A stretch of 64,000 nt of DNA from Streptomyces albofaciens JCM 4342 (GCF_008634025.1 NZ_PDCM01000001.1:738501-802500), one strand, 5' to 3'. Numbered from the stretch's first letter, positions 28,445 to 37,406 are shown. Notes: generated from the letters alone by a model not told the origin. Program-made: numbers and translations.

Positions 28445-29703
28445 GCGACAGGACGGGGGCGGCCGCCGACACCGCGATCGACGCGGCGGAAGCGGCGGCC
28501 GGGGCGGCCACGGCGGTCGGCGGCTGGACGCGGGCCGGACGCCACGCGGGCATCGCCGGAGCGGCGATCGGCGTGGTGGCGGCGGGCGCCGCCGCGGGTG
28601 TGGCCATCGAGCGGCTGACGGTCGGCCGGGGCATGCGGCGCAAGGCGCGGCTCGCGCTGGACGCGGCGGGCCCGTACGGCACGCTGCGCGGCACGCCGGG
28701 CACGGCCGTGGCCGAGGACGGCACGGAACTGCACTACGAGATCGACGAGCCGGGCGACGGCAGAGGCACCAAGGGCGGCGGCACCGGCAGCGCGCGCCGC
28801 AAGCGGCTGCTGAAGCTGCTGGGGCGCCGCGCCGAGGCGCTCACGGTCGTCTTCTGCCACGGCTACTGCCTCAACCAGGACTCCTGGCACTTCCAGCGCG
28901 CCGCCCTGCGCGGCGCGGTGCGCACGGTCCACTGGGACCAGCGCAGCCACGGCCGCTCGGAGCGCGGCAGGGCCCAGCGCGAGGGCACCGAGCGGGTCAC
29001 CATCGACCTGCTCGGCCGGGACCTGAAGGCGGTGCTGGACACCACCGTGCCGGAGGGGCCGATCGTGCTGGTCGGGCACTCCATGGGCGGTATGACCGTG
29101 ATGGCGCTGGCCGACCAGTATCCGGAGTACGTCGCGGAGCGGGTGGTCGGGGTGGCCCTGATCGGCACCTCCGCGGGGCGGCTCAGCGAGGTCGCCTTCG
29201 GGCTGCCGTCACTGGGCGTCAAGGCGTTCCACAAGCTGGCGCCGGGCGTGCTCAAGGCGCTCGGCGCGCAGAGCGAGCTGGTCGAGAAGGGCCGCCGGGC
29301 GACCGCCGACCTCTTCGCCGGGCTGGTCAAGCGCTATTCGTTCGGTACGCCGAAAGAGGTGGACCCGGGGGTGGCGCGGTTCGCCGAGCGGATGATCGAG
29401 GCGACGCCGATCGATGTCGTCGCCGAGTTCTTCCCGGCCTTCGCGGTGCACGACAAGACCGAGGCGCTGGCCGCGTTCGACGCCGTACCGGCCCTGGTGC
29501 TGGCCGGCGACCGGGACCTGATCACCCCCTCCGACCACAGCGACACCATCGCCGAGCTGCTGCCGGGCGCCGAGTCGGTGTGCGAGCCGGGCGCGGGCCA
29601 CCTGGTGATGCTGGAGCGCCCCGAGGTGGTCACCGGCCATCTGGAGACGCTGATCGGGCGGGCCGCGGCGGCGGCCGCGGGAGCGCGGTCGGCGCGGGCG
29701 TAG
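28441..29703 (+). CDS. Alpha/beta hydrolase, probably membrane-anchored
   Basis: 420 aa. An Ala-rich N-terminus holds one membrane segment (IAGAAIGVVAAGAAAGVAI, about residues 38-56). The hydrolase domain shows the oxyanion region FCHGYCLNQDSW, the nucleophile elbow VGHSMGGM, an acid in LAGDRDLITP and a terminal His in GAGHLVML. The substrate is unknown. It overlaps alr by 4 bp and is inserted between alr and tsaE, so co-expression with wall synthesis is likely. Confidence 0.88.
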   Translation: MSDRTGAAADTAIDAAEAAAGAATAVGGWTRAGRHAGIAGAAIGVVAAGAAAGVAIERLTVGRGMRRKARLALDAAGPYGTLRGTPGTAVAEDGTELHYEIDEPGDGRGTKGGGTGSARRKRLLKLLGRRAEALTVVFCHGYCLNQDSWHFQRAALRGAVRTVHWDQRSHGRSERGRAQREGTERVTIDLLGRDLKAVLDTTVPEGPIVLVGHSMGGMTVMALADQYPEYVAERVVGVALIGTSAGRLSEVAFGLPSLGVKAFHKLAPGVLKALGAQSELVEKGRRATADLFAGLVKRYSFGTPKEVDPGVARFAERMIEATPIDVVAEFFPAFAVHDKTEALAAFDAVPALVLAGDRDLITPSDHSDTIAELLPGAESVCEPGAGHLVMLERPEVVTGHLETLIGRAAAAAAGARSARA

Positions 29704-29812
29704 CGCGGCGGCCCGGCGCCCGCCGCGCGGACGGTACGGCGGGCGGGTCAGCGACGCCGGGTCCGGAACGCCGGGTTCGGAATGCCGGTTGTGTGCGCCG
29801 TACCATCGGCGC

Positions 29813-30358
29813 ATGAGCGCCACCGAGACGACCGTGCACGTAACCGTCAAGTCGCCCACCCGCATGCAGGAGTTGGGCCGCCGGCTGGCCGGGCTGCTGC
29901 GGCCGGGGGACCTGGTGATGCTGACCGGGGAGCTGGGAGCGGGCAAGACGACCCTGACCCGCGGCCTGGGCGAGGGCCTGGGCGTGCGCGGGGCGGTCAC
30001 CTCGCCGACGTTCGTGATCGCCCGGGTGCATCCGCCGCTGGCCGAGGGCCCGGCCCTGGTGCACGTGGACGCGTACCGGCTCGGCGGCGGGCTGGACGAG
30101 ATGGAGGACCTGGACCTCGACGTGTCGCTGCCGGAGTCGGTGGTGGTCGTGGAGTGGGGCGAGGACAAGGTCGAGGAGCTGTCCGAGGACCGGCTGCATC
30201 TGGTCATCGGGCGCACGGTGGGCGCGGACGCGCCGGGCCTGCCGGACGGCGCGCACTCCGACGTGGTGACCGACGAGGACGATGTGCGCGAGGTCGCCGT
30301 CCGGGGTGTCGGGCCGCGCTGGGCGGGTGTGGACCTGTCGGTGCTGGCCGGGGAGTAG
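29813..30358 (+). CDS. tsaE: tRNA t6A synthesis ATPase TsaE
   Basis: TsaE (181 aa) drives the TsaB-TsaD cycle that makes N6-threonylcarbamoyl-adenosine at tRNA position 37. The P-loop GELGAGKTTLTRG, the SPTFVI switch, HVDAYRL and VVEWGED are all present. TACCAT (29801-29806) lies 6 nt before the ATG, so the transcript is probably leaderless. A non-conserved tail of about 30 residues follows the core. Confidence 0.95.
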   Translation: MSATETTVHVTVKSPTRMQELGRRLAGLLRPGDLVMLTGELGAGKTTLTRGLGEGLGVRGAVTSPTFVIARVHPPLAEGPALVHVDAYRLGGGLDEMEDLDLDVSLPESVVVVEWGEDKVEELSEDRLHLVIGRTVGADAPGLPDGAHSDVVTDEDDVREVAVRGVGPRWAGVDLSVLAGE

Positions 30359-30535
30359 GCGGGAAGGGGCCGCGCCGGGCGGGGAGCGGGCGGCGCCTCG
30401 CACCGTAGTTTCCGACAAGCCGTCGGGAAGATGTTGCGCGCGCGGCGCCGAACGTGGTCACATGGGTGAAGAGAGAGCCGGTTAGGTCTGCCTAACTACG
30501 CCCGCTTGCCCGCCCAGGAGCCACGGGAGGCATCC
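30359..30535 (+). other. 177-bp gap between tsaE and the 71-aa ORF
   Basis: No gene fits here. A possible promoter reads TTGCGC, 18 bp, TCACAT, ending about 25 bp before the iron box. This promoter assignment is weak. The iron box is listed separately. Confidence 0.35.
30481..30496. promoter_or_regulatory. Putative iron box (DtxR/DmdR-type operator)
   Basis: GTTAGG-TCTG-CCTAAC is a perfect 6-bp inverted repeat. TTAGGTCTGCCTAAC matches the first 15 positions of the DtxR consensus TTAGGTTAGCCTAACCTAA at 13 of 15; the last four consensus positions do not match. It lies 39 bp upstream of the 71-aa ORF, where a bound iron repressor could block transcription. Confidence 0.65.
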
Positions 30536-30751
30536 ATGTCGGCCCACCAGCCCGTCACCGCAGGGGTCCGCAGCGGCGCGACCGAGCCGTCGCCGACCAT
30601 GAACGAACTGCTGGCGGCGTGCGCCGCGGCCAGCGCGGTGTCCACGCCCCCGGAGCCGCCGTCGCGTGCCGAGGAGGACGCGGAGACAGACGGGACGCGC
30701 GTCGTCGGCGTGCAGGAGACGCAGAGGGCCGGGAGGCGCGACGCGGCGTAG
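30536..30751 (+). CDS. Small protein of unknown function (71 aa) under a putative iron box
   Basis: Starts MSAHQPVTAGVRSG with GGGAGG 5 bp before the ATG. A central helix-like block, TMNELLAACAAASAVSTPPE, is followed by a charged tail. No known domain, signal peptide or membrane segment is seen. The good ribosome-binding site and the iron box directly upstream suggest a real, iron-regulated gene. Confidence 0.7.
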   Translation: MSAHQPVTAGVRSGATEPSPTMNELLAACAAASAVSTPPEPPSRAEEDAETDGTRVVGVQETQRAGRRDAA

Positions 30752-30826
30752 GGGCGGCGTCCCCGCGCCCTTCGGCCACCGTCCCTCGGGGACGCGCACG
30801 CCGCCCCTCGGGAAACGACCCCCGCC

Positions 30827-31393
30827 CTAGGGAACGACGACGATCTTCGTCTCCCGCAGCGCGAAGTCCCACATCGCCGTGCCGTCCTCGCGGGTCTCCC
30901 GGATGCCGCCGGTCTTCTTCTTCGCGTTCGGGTCCGGCATCGAGCCGTCGACCGCCGAGCTGAAGCCGATCACCACGCCCTCGGCGACCGTGAAGCGCAC
31001 CACGTGTTCGATCGGTACCCCGTCCGAGCCGGGGATCTTCAGCGACCGCCCGGTGACCTTGTACGTCCCCGGCGCCGGGGACACCGTGCTCGGCGTGACC
31101 TCGTACGTCCGCTTCACCTTGCCGTCCGCCGTGACCAGCCACACCCGCCGGGCGCCCAGCGCGTAGACGACCCGCTCGCCCTCGCCCGAGTCCGGCGGGA
31201 CCGGGACCTCGGCCTTTTGCTGGTCCGCGCCGTCCTTGCCCTTGCCCGGGGCCGGGCTCGCGGAGGACGACGGGCGCTTGCCCGCGGTGGTGTGGTCGGG
31301 GGCCGAGGCGGACGCCTGATAGGCCAGGAAGCCGACGGCGGCGAGCGCGGCCGCGGTCAAAGCGGTGACGATCGTGCTGCTCTTACCGGACAC
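30827..31393 (-). CDS. Secreted or membrane-anchored protein, degenerate L,D-transpeptidase-like
   Basis: 188 aa from GTG 31393, with AAAGGTGG upstream. One N-terminal hydrophobic segment (TIVTALTAAALAAVGFLAY) is followed by a Ser/Pro/Lys-rich linker. The domain starts RVWLVTADGKVKRTYEV and PAPGTYKVTG, reminiscent of the first strands of YkuD L,D-transpeptidases, but the catalytic His and SHGC motif are absent. Assignment of the fold is inference. It is divergent from tsaB. Confidence 0.7.
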   Translation of the reverse strand: MSGKSSTIVTALTAAALAAVGFLAYQASASAPDHTTAGKRPSSSASPAPGKGKDGADQQKAEVPVPPDSGEGERVVYALGARRVWLVTADGKVKRTYEVTPSTVSPAPGTYKVTGRSLKIPGSDGVPIEHVVRFTVAEGVVIGFSSAVDGSMPDPNAKKKTGGIRETREDGTAMWDFALRETKIVVVP

Positions 31394-31479
31394 CGCCGTG
31401 CCACCTTTCGTACGCGCGTGACTACGGGTGACGGTAGCACCCGGCAGGGCACCCACGGCCGCGCCGTAGTCTTGGAGGC

Positions 31480-32139
31480 GTGCTGCTGCTTGCTCTGGAC
31501 ACCGCAACCCCCGCCGTCACCGTCGCGGTCCACGACGGCTCCCGCGTACTCGCCGAGGAGCGTCAGGTGGACGCGCGCCGGCACGGCGAACTGCTGCTGC
31601 CCGCCGTCGACCGGGTGCTCGCCGAGGCGGGCGTGAAACTCGACGCGGTCAGCGACATCGTGGTCGGCGTCGGCCCCGGCCCGTACACCGGACTGCGGGT
31701 CGGGCTCGTCACGGCGGCGACCTTCGCGGCCGCCCTCGACGTGCCCGTCCACGGCCTGTGCACGCTGGACGGCATCGCGTACGCCGCCGGGCTCGACGAA
31801 CCGTTCGTGGTGGCGACCGACGCGCGCCGCAAGGAGGTCTACTGGGCGCGCTACGCCGACGCCCGCACCCGCCTCACCGAGCCCGCCGTGGACCGCCCCG
31901 CGGACATCGCGGACCAGGTCGGCGGGGTGCCCGCGGTCGGCGCGGGCGCGGTGCTGTACGCGGACACCTTCACCGGCCTGCGGGCCGGCGGCCCCGAGCA
32001 CCAGTCCGCGGGCGCGCTCGCCTCGCTCGCCGCCGAGAAGCTGGCGCGCGGCGAGGAACTGCTGCCGCCGCAGCCGCTGTACCTGCGCCGCCCGGACGCG
32101 CAGGTGCCCGCCAACTACAAGGTGGTCACGCCGAAGTGA
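31480..32139 (+). CDS. tsaB: tRNA t6A synthesis protein TsaB
   Basis: TsaB (219 aa) is the inactive TsaD paralogue that forms the TsaB-TsaD heterodimer. The ASKHA start LLLALDTATPAVTVAVHDG and GVGPGPYTGLRVGL are diagnostic. It starts with GTG 31480; TAGTCT (31467-31472) lies 7 nt upstream, so the message may be leaderless although GGAGG also fits in that gap. It overlaps rimI by 4 bp (GTGA). Confidence 0.95.
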   Translation: MLLLALDTATPAVTVAVHDGSRVLAEERQVDARRHGELLLPAVDRVLAEAGVKLDAVSDIVVGVGPGPYTGLRVGLVTAATFAAALDVPVHGLCTLDGIAYAAGLDEPFVVATDARRKEVYWARYADARTRLTEPAVDRPADIADQVGGVPAVGAGAVLYADTFTGLRAGGPEHQSAGALASLAAEKLARGEELLPPQPLYLRRPDAQVPANYKVVTPK

Positions 32140-32735
32140 CCGCGAGGGTGGCTTCCGGACAGGGCGCGCGGGACGGCGCCGTGCTCCGTGAGATGCGCTG
32201 GTGGGACATCGCCCCCGTACTGGACCTGGAGCGCGAGCTGTTCCCGGAGGACGCCTGGTCGGCAGGCATGTTCTGGTCCGAGCTGGCACACGCCCGCGGA
32301 CCGGCCGCCAACCGCCGTTACGTCGTCGCCGAACTCGACGGCCGCCTGGTCGGCTACGGCGGCCTGGCCGCCGTCGACGGCACCGGCGACATCCAGACCA
32401 TCGCCACCGCCCGCGACCAGTGGGGCACTGGGCTCGGCTCCCGGCTGCTGACCGAGCTGCTGTCCGCCGCGACCGCCTTCGAGTGCGCCGAGGTGCTCCT
32501 CGAAGTACGCGTCGACAACACGCGGGCGCAGCGGCTGTACGAGCGCTTCGGCTTCGAGCCGATCGGCTTCAGGCGCGGCTACTACCAGCCGGGCAACGTG
32601 GACGCCCTCGTCATGCGCCGTACCACCCAGTCCCCCTCCGAATCTCCGGCCGATTCCGGGGCCGGGACCCCGGCCGCGACCCCCTCCCCGTCCACCGAAC
32701 CTCCCACCGCGCAAGGAACCCCCACCCATGGCTGA
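32136..32735 (+). CDS. rimI: Ribosomal protein S18 alanine N-acetyltransferase
   Basis: GNAT-fold acetyltransferase (199 aa) that in the family acetylates the N-terminus of S18. The acetyl-CoA loop reads [14 protein letters not shown] and the C-terminal motif [27 protein letters not shown] is diagnostic. The last 35 residues are a Pro/Ser/Thr-rich tail. The GTG start overlaps tsaB and its end overlaps tsaD by 8 bp, so tsaB-rimI-tsaD form one coupled unit. Confidence 0.93.
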   Translation: MTARVASGQGARDGAVLREMRWWDIAPVLDLERELFPEDAWSAGMFWSELAHARGPAANRRYVVAELDGRLVGYGGLAAVDGTGDIQTIATARDQWGTGLGSRLLTELLSAATAFECAEVLLEVRVDNTRAQRLYERFGFEPIGFRRGYYQPGNVDALVMRRTTQSPSESPADSGAGTPAATPSPSTEPPTAQGTPTHG

Positions 32736-33873
32736 CGAACCGCTCGTCCTCGGCATCGAGACCTCCTGCGACGAAACCGGCGTCGGCATCGTGCGCGGGC
32801 ACACCCTCCTCGCGGACGCCGTCGCCTCCAGCGTCGACGAGCACGCGCGCTTCGGCGGCGTCGTACCGGAAGTGGCCTCGCGCGCGCACCTGGAGGCGAT
32901 GGTCCCCACCATCCAGCGCGCCCTGAAGGAGGCCGGGATCGCCGCGTCCGACCTCGACGGGATCGCCGTCACGGCCGGCCCCGGCCTGGCAGGCGCCCTC
33001 CTCGTCGGCGTCTCGGCGGCCAAGGCGTACGCCTACGCCCTCGGCAAGCCGCTGTACGGCGTCAACCACCTCGCCTCGCACATCTGCGTCGACCAGCTCG
33101 AACACGGCGCCCTGCCCGAGCCGACGATGGCCCTGCTGGTCTCCGGCGGCCACTCCTCCCTCCTGCTCGCGCCCGACATCACCGCCGACGTCCGCCCCCT
33201 CGGCTCGACCATCGACGACGCGGCGGGCGAGGCGTTCGACAAGGTCGCGCGCGTCCTGAACCTGGGCTTCCCGGGCGGCCCGGTCATCGACCGCTACGCA
33301 CGCGAGGGCGACCCGGAAGCCATCCGCTTCCCGCGCGGCCTGACCGGCTCCCGCGACCCGATCTACGACTTCTCCTTCTCCGGCCTCAAGACGGCCGTCG
33401 CCCGCTGGATCGAGGCCAGGCGCGCGGCGGGCGAGGAGGTCCCGGTCGCGGACGTCGCGGCGTCCTTCCAGGAGGCGGTCGTCGACGTACTGACCCGCAA
33501 GGCGGTGCGCGCCTGCAAGGACAACGGCGTCGACCACCTGATGATCGGCGGCGGCGTCGCGGCCAACTCCCGCCTCCGCGCGATGGCCCAGCACCGCTGC
33601 GAGAAGGCGGGCATCACCCTCCGCGTCCCCCGCCCCAAACTCTGCACCGACAACGGCGCCATGGTCGCCGCCCTCGGCGCCGAAATGGTCGCCCGCAACC
33701 GCCCGGCCTCCTCCTGGGACCTCCCGGCCGACTCGTCCCTCCCGGTCACGGAGCCGCACGTACCGGGGACGGACCACGACCACGGGGACGGCCACGGCCC
33801 TGACCACGGTCATGGTCACGCGCACGATCACGATCACTTCCATGAGCTGAGCAAGGACAACCTGTATTCGTGA
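32728..33873 (+). CDS. tsaD: tRNA N6-adenosine threonylcarbamoyltransferase TsaD
   Basis: TsaD (381 aa) transfers the threonylcarbamoyl group to A37 of tRNAs reading ANN codons. [14 protein letters not shown], the metal site [13 protein letters not shown] and [11 protein letters not shown] are all present. It is longer than usual because of a C-terminal extension rich in His, Asp and Gly (about 14 His in the last 40 residues). The tail may bind metal ions. Directly after the stop the end of the gene is repeated in degenerate form. Confidence 0.95.
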   Translation: MADEPLVLGIETSCDETGVGIVRGHTLLADAVASSVDEHARFGGVVPEVASRAHLEAMVPTIQRALKEAGIAASDLDGIAVTAGPGLAGALLVGVSAAKAYAYALGKPLYGVNHLASHICVDQLEHGALPEPTMALLVSGGHSSLLLAPDITADVRPLGSTIDDAAGEAFDKVARVLNLGFPGGPVIDRYAREGDPEAIRFPRGLTGSRDPIYDFSFSGLKTAVARWIEARRAAGEEVPVADVAASFQEAVVDVLTRKAVRACKDNGVDHLMIGGGVAANSRLRAMAQHRCEKAGITLRVPRPKLCTDNGAMVAALGAEMVARNRPASSWDLPADSSLPVTEPHVPGTDHDHGDGHGPDHGHGHAHDHDHFHELSKDNLYS

Positions 33874-33900
33874 GCGGGGACAACCCGTACTCGTAGGGGG
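33855..33900 (+). repeat. Degenerate 23-bp duplication of the tsaD 3' end
   Basis: GGACAACCTGTATTCGTGAG at 33855 recurs as GGACAACCCGTACTCGTAGG at 33878, a period of 23 bp. The copy spans the tsaD stop codon and puts a second stop just downstream in another frame. The rest of the gap to 34079 contains no recognised gene. Confidence 0.6.
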
Positions 33901-34079
33901 AGCGGGCGAACGGCCTCGATCACGCTGTTGCACGACGCCGTGGCGGCCGGCGAAGCGCCGTGATCACGGCGCCCCGGTCTCCGAAGGGCGCCGCCGCGCA
34001 AACCTGCCCTGCCTGTTCGTGACACCACGTCATACCCTGGCCAAGCCGAAAATGCAGACATACGGGGAGGCGGCAGGCC

Positions 34080-34445
34080 GTGAACTGGATCTGGTGGGTG
34101 TTCGCGTTCTTCATGGCGGGGGGTTTCGCCACGGTGGCCGAGACCGGGCGCAAGGCGCTGAAGACGCGGCACAAGCGGAAGATGGAGCGCCTGGAGCTGG
34201 TGCGGCGGGAGCGGCTGGAGCTGGAGGCGGCGCAGCGGCCGCCGGAGCCGGTGTGCGGGTGTACGCACCATCTCGCCAAGCACGACAAGCAGGGCAGGTG
34301 CCATGAGGCGGTCCAGGTGCCGACGGCCTGGGACGCGGAGAAGAAGCCGGTCGCGTACGAGCCGGGGCAGTGCACCTGCCAGCAGTACGTCGGCCCGCAG
34401 CCCCTCTCGCAGGTGTACGCGGAGGAGCTGACGGACCGGGCGTAG
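34080..34445 (+). CDS. Cys/His-rich protein with one membrane segment, unknown function
   Basis: 121 aa from GTG 34080 with GGGGAGGCGG upstream. Residues 3-20 (WIWWVFAFFMAGGFATVA) form a membrane segment, followed by a Lys/Arg/Glu-rich coiled-coil-like stretch (about 25-52). The C-terminal part holds CGCTHHLAKHDKQGRCHE and later QCTCQQY, a likely metal site with five cysteines and four histidines. The family is not known to me. Confidence 0.8.
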   Translation: MNWIWWVFAFFMAGGFATVAETGRKALKTRHKRKMERLELVRRERLELEAAQRPPEPVCGCTHHLAKHDKQGRCHEAVQVPTAWDAEKKPVAYEPGQCTCQQYVGPQPLSQVYAEELTDRA

Positions 34446-34452
34446 GCGGCCG

Positions 34453-35649
34453 TCAGGCGGTGGGCGCCTCGCGGCCCAGCAGCATCGTGGGCGCGCCGGC
34501 CACTCGCGTCAGGAACACCACGCAGGAGTTCGGCCCGGAGAGCTTGAGCTTCTTGCGCAGTTCGTCGGGCTCGACCGCCGAACCGCGCTTCTTGATGACG
34601 GCGACCCCGACGCCCCGCTCGCGCAGCAGCGCCTTCAGCTTCTTGACGTTGAAGGGCAGGGTGTCGGTGATCTCGTAGGCCGTGGCGTACGGGGTGGGGC
34701 GGTGCTCGTCCGCGGTGATGTAGGCGATGGTCGGGTCGATCAGCCGGCCGTCCACCCGCTGCGCGACCTCGGCCACCAGGTGGGCGCGGATGACGGCGCC
34801 GTCCGGTTCGTACAGCCAGCGCCCGACCGGGCCCGGCTCCGGGTCGGGCAGGCCGGTGCCGAGCAGGAAGTCACCGGCGGGCAGGAGCGTGGCGCGGCGG
34901 GCGCCGGGCGCGGTGCCGAACCACAGGACGGCCTCCTTCACGTCGCCGCCGTCGGAGATCCACTCCGCCTCCGCCTCGTCGGGGACGATCTCGTGCGGGA
35001 TGCCCGGCGCGATCTTCAGGGCGGCGTGCGGTGCCGTACGGGCGGCCTGTACGGCCCAGGACAGCGGCGGCGAGTACGCCTCGGGGTCGAAGATCCGGCC
35101 GCCGCGCCCGCCCCGCCGCGCCGGGTCGACGAACACCGCGTCGTACGCCGAGGTGTCCACCTCGGTGACATCGGCGCAGCGCACCTCGATCCGGTCGGCC
35201 AGCCCCAGCGCCTCGGCGTTGGCGCGGGCCGCCGCGCAGGCCAGCGGGTCGCGGTCGACGGCCAGCACGTGGATGCCGGCGCGGGCCAGGGCGATGGCGT
35301 CGCCGCCGATGCCGGAGCACAGGTCGGCGAGCGAGCGGACGCCGAGGGCGGCGAGGCGGGTGGCGCGGTGGGCGGCGACCGTGCTGCGGGTGGACTGTTC
35401 GACGCCGTTGGGCGTGAAGTACATGTGCGCGGCGTCCGCCCCGAACTTGGCCGCCGCGCGCTGGCGCAGCCGCGCCTGGCCCAGCGCGGCGGAGACCAGC
35501 GACGCCGGGTGGTCGCGCCGCAGCCGGGTCGCGGTCGCCAGCTCGTCGGCCGGGTCGTGAGCGCGCAGCTCGGCCAGCAGCGCCTGCCCTTCGGGCGTGT
35601 GCAGCGCGGAGAAGGAGTCGAGGTCGTTCGCCTGGTTCACCTGGTCCAT
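34453..35649 (-). CDS. Class I SAM-dependent methyltransferase with THUMP-like C-terminal domain
   Basis: 398 aa. The N-terminal part is helical. The SAM-binding motif is LADLCSGIGGDAIALARAGIHVLAVDRD (about residues 105-135), and the likely active-site loop is FVDPARRGGRGGRIFDPE. The C-terminal 90 residues resemble the THUMP-like domain, pointing to an RNA substrate. The end shows the variant FLTRVAGAPTMLLGREA. I start at ATG 35649 (MDQVNQANDLDSF). The target RNA is unknown. Confidence 0.85.
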   Translation of the reverse strand: MDQVNQANDLDSFSALHTPEGQALLAELRAHDPADELATATRLRRDHPASLVSAALGQARLRQRAAAKFGADAAHMYFTPNGVEQSTRSTVAAHRATRLAALGVRSLADLCSGIGGDAIALARAGIHVLAVDRDPLACAAARANAEALGLADRIEVRCADVTEVDTSAYDAVFVDPARRGGRGGRIFDPEAYSPPLSWAVQAARTAPHAALKIAPGIPHEIVPDEAEAEWISDGGDVKEAVLWFGTAPGARRATLLPAGDFLLGTGLPDPEPGPVGRWLYEPDGAVIRAHLVAEVAQRVDGRLIDPTIAYITADEHRPTPYATAYEITDTLPFNVKKLKALLRERGVGVAVIKKRGSAVEPDELRKKLKLSGPNSCVVFLTRVAGAPTMLLGREAPTA

Positions 35650-35816
35650 TGTGGGCCAGGGGGCGGGCGGGGGAGCGGCGGGGCGGACCGGCCGGTCCGG
35701 GCGGCGCGTCAGCGGCTGGGGCGGTGCGCTGTGCGGGAGGGCCTTGGCCGCGCGGAAGGTGGTGGGTTGTACGAGAGGGCCTGGGCACGCGGGGGCGGTG
35801 CGTCGTACGGGAGGGT
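35650..35816 (-). other. 167-bp gap between SEDS and methyltransferase genes
   Basis: GC-rich and partly repetitive, with the phrase GTACGGGAGGGTC/GTACGAGAGGGCC appearing twice. No gene or clear terminator is seen. Confidence 0.3.
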
Positions 35817-37406
35817 CTAGCCGCGTGCGCGGCGGGCGCGGCGCCCGTGCCCCCGCGCGCGGCCGCCGCCTCCCTGGGCGGCCGGACCCGGCAGCGCCGC
35901 CACCACGCGCGGTGTGGCCTGTGTCGCGTCCGGGTCGGCCGCCCGCGTGCGCCGGCCACGTGCGCCGCCCCGCCCGCCCGGCATGCCCACCGGCTCGCGC
36001 CGCCGCTGCGCGCTGTCGCTGATACGGATGAGCAGCGCCACCATGACCCAGTTCGCGACCAGCGACGATCCGCCCTTGGCCAGGAACGGCAGGGCCTTGC
36101 CGGTGAGGGGTATCAGCCCGGTGACGCCGCCGGACACGACGAAGACCTGGAGCAGCAGCGCGCTGGCCAGGCCCACCGCCAGCAGCTTGCCGAAGGGGTC
36201 GCGGGCGGTGAGCCCCACCCGCAGGCCGCGCTGCGCGAGCAGGACGTACAGGAGCAGTACGGCCATCACGCCGGCCAGGCCCAGTTCCTCGCCGACGGTG
36301 GTGAGGATGAAGTCGCTGTTGCCCGCGAAGCCGATCAGTTCGGGGTGGCCCTGGCCCAGGCCCGTACCGCTGATGCCGCCGCTGCCGAAGCTGAACAGCG
36401 CCTGGGCGGCCTGGTCGGATATCAGGCCCGGCGGCCGCTCCTTCTCCGGCAGGAAGATGTCCATGGGGTGCAGCCAGGCCATCACCCGGCCCTTGACGTG
36501 CGGCTCGGTCATGCCGACGACGGCGGCGCCGACCACGGCCATGGCCAGGCCGCACAGCACCCAGCTGGTGCGCTCGGTGGCCATGTAGAGCGTGATCACG
36601 AAGAGCCCGAAGAAGATCAGCGACGTACCGAGGTCGCGCTCGAAGACCAGCACCAGCAGGCTGATGACCCATATCGTGAAGATCGGCCCGAGCTGGCGGC
36701 CGGGCGGCAGCTGGACGCCCATCACCCGGCGTCCGGTGAGCGCGAGCGCGTCGCGGTTCAGGGTCAGATAGCCCGCGAAGAACACCGCGATCATTATTTT
36801 CACGAACTCGCCGGGCTGCAGCGACAGCGGCCCGACGAATATCCAGCGCTTGGCGCCGTACGTGTCCGCGGTGAAGAACGCCGGGGCCATCAGCAGCACC
36901 AGCGCGACGGCCATCGTCAGGTAGATGTAGCGCTGGAGGAAGCGGTGGTCGCGCAGCAGCATCAGCGTGGCCGTGCAGACCGCCACCCCGATCACCGTCC
37001 ACACCAGCTGCCCGCCCGCCGCCGGGGTCATGTGCAGGCTCGGTTTGGCCGCGTACGTGATGTCGAGGCGGTTCAGCAGCACCAGGCCGATGCCGGACAG
37101 CAGTGTGGCGAGCGGCAGGATCAGCGGGTCGGCGCGCGGCGCGAAGCGGCGGACGACCAGGTGCGGCACGAGCGCCATGAAGAACATGGCGGCGGCGAAG
37201 CCGGGCAGCCCGTCAGGCAGCCTGCCGGTCATCGACAGACCGGTGTACGTGTAGCCGAAGACCGTGATCAGCATGGCGAAGGCCAGCAGCCACATCTCCG
37301 TACGCCGCCGGTTGGGGGCCTGGGCCAGGGCGGCGAACGTCATCGTGCGCTCGGCGTCGCTCTCCGGGCCCTCGGGGGGCCGGAGCGAGCTCGTCAGTCC
37401 ACGCAC
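35817..37406 (-). CDS. FtsW/RodA/SpoVE (SEDS) family peptidoglycan polymerase
   Basis: 529 aa with about twelve membrane segments. The SEDS catalytic aspartate lies in FERDLGTSLIFFG, and GLGQGHPELIGFAGNSDFILTTVGEELG and PLTGKALPFLAKGGSS are family signatures. SEDS proteins polymerise glycan strands from lipid II, normally with a class B PBP. The last 70 residues are an Arg/Gly/Ala-rich cytoplasmic tail. GTG 37406 has GGAGG 6 nt upstream and overlaps the LCP stop by 13 bp. No PBP gene is next to it. Confidence 0.92.
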   Translation of the reverse strand: MRGLTSSLRPPEGPESDAERTMTFAALAQAPNRRRTEMWLLAFAMLITVFGYTYTGLSMTGRLPDGLPGFAAAMFFMALVPHLVVRRFAPRADPLILPLATLLSGIGLVLLNRLDITYAAKPSLHMTPAAGGQLVWTVIGVAVCTATLMLLRDHRFLQRYIYLTMAVALVLLMAPAFFTADTYGAKRWIFVGPLSLQPGEFVKIMIAVFFAGYLTLNRDALALTGRRVMGVQLPPGRQLGPIFTIWVISLLVLVFERDLGTSLIFFGLFVITLYMATERTSWVLCGLAMAVVGAAVVGMTEPHVKGRVMAWLHPMDIFLPEKERPPGLISDQAAQALFSFGSGGISGTGLGQGHPELIGFAGNSDFILTTVGEELGLAGVMAVLLLYVLLAQRGLRVGLTARDPFGKLLAVGLASALLLQVFVVSGGVTGLIPLTGKALPFLAKGGSSLVANWVMVALLIRISDSAQRRREPVGMPGGRGGARGRRTRAADPDATQATPRVVAALPGPAAQGGGGRARGHGRRARRARG

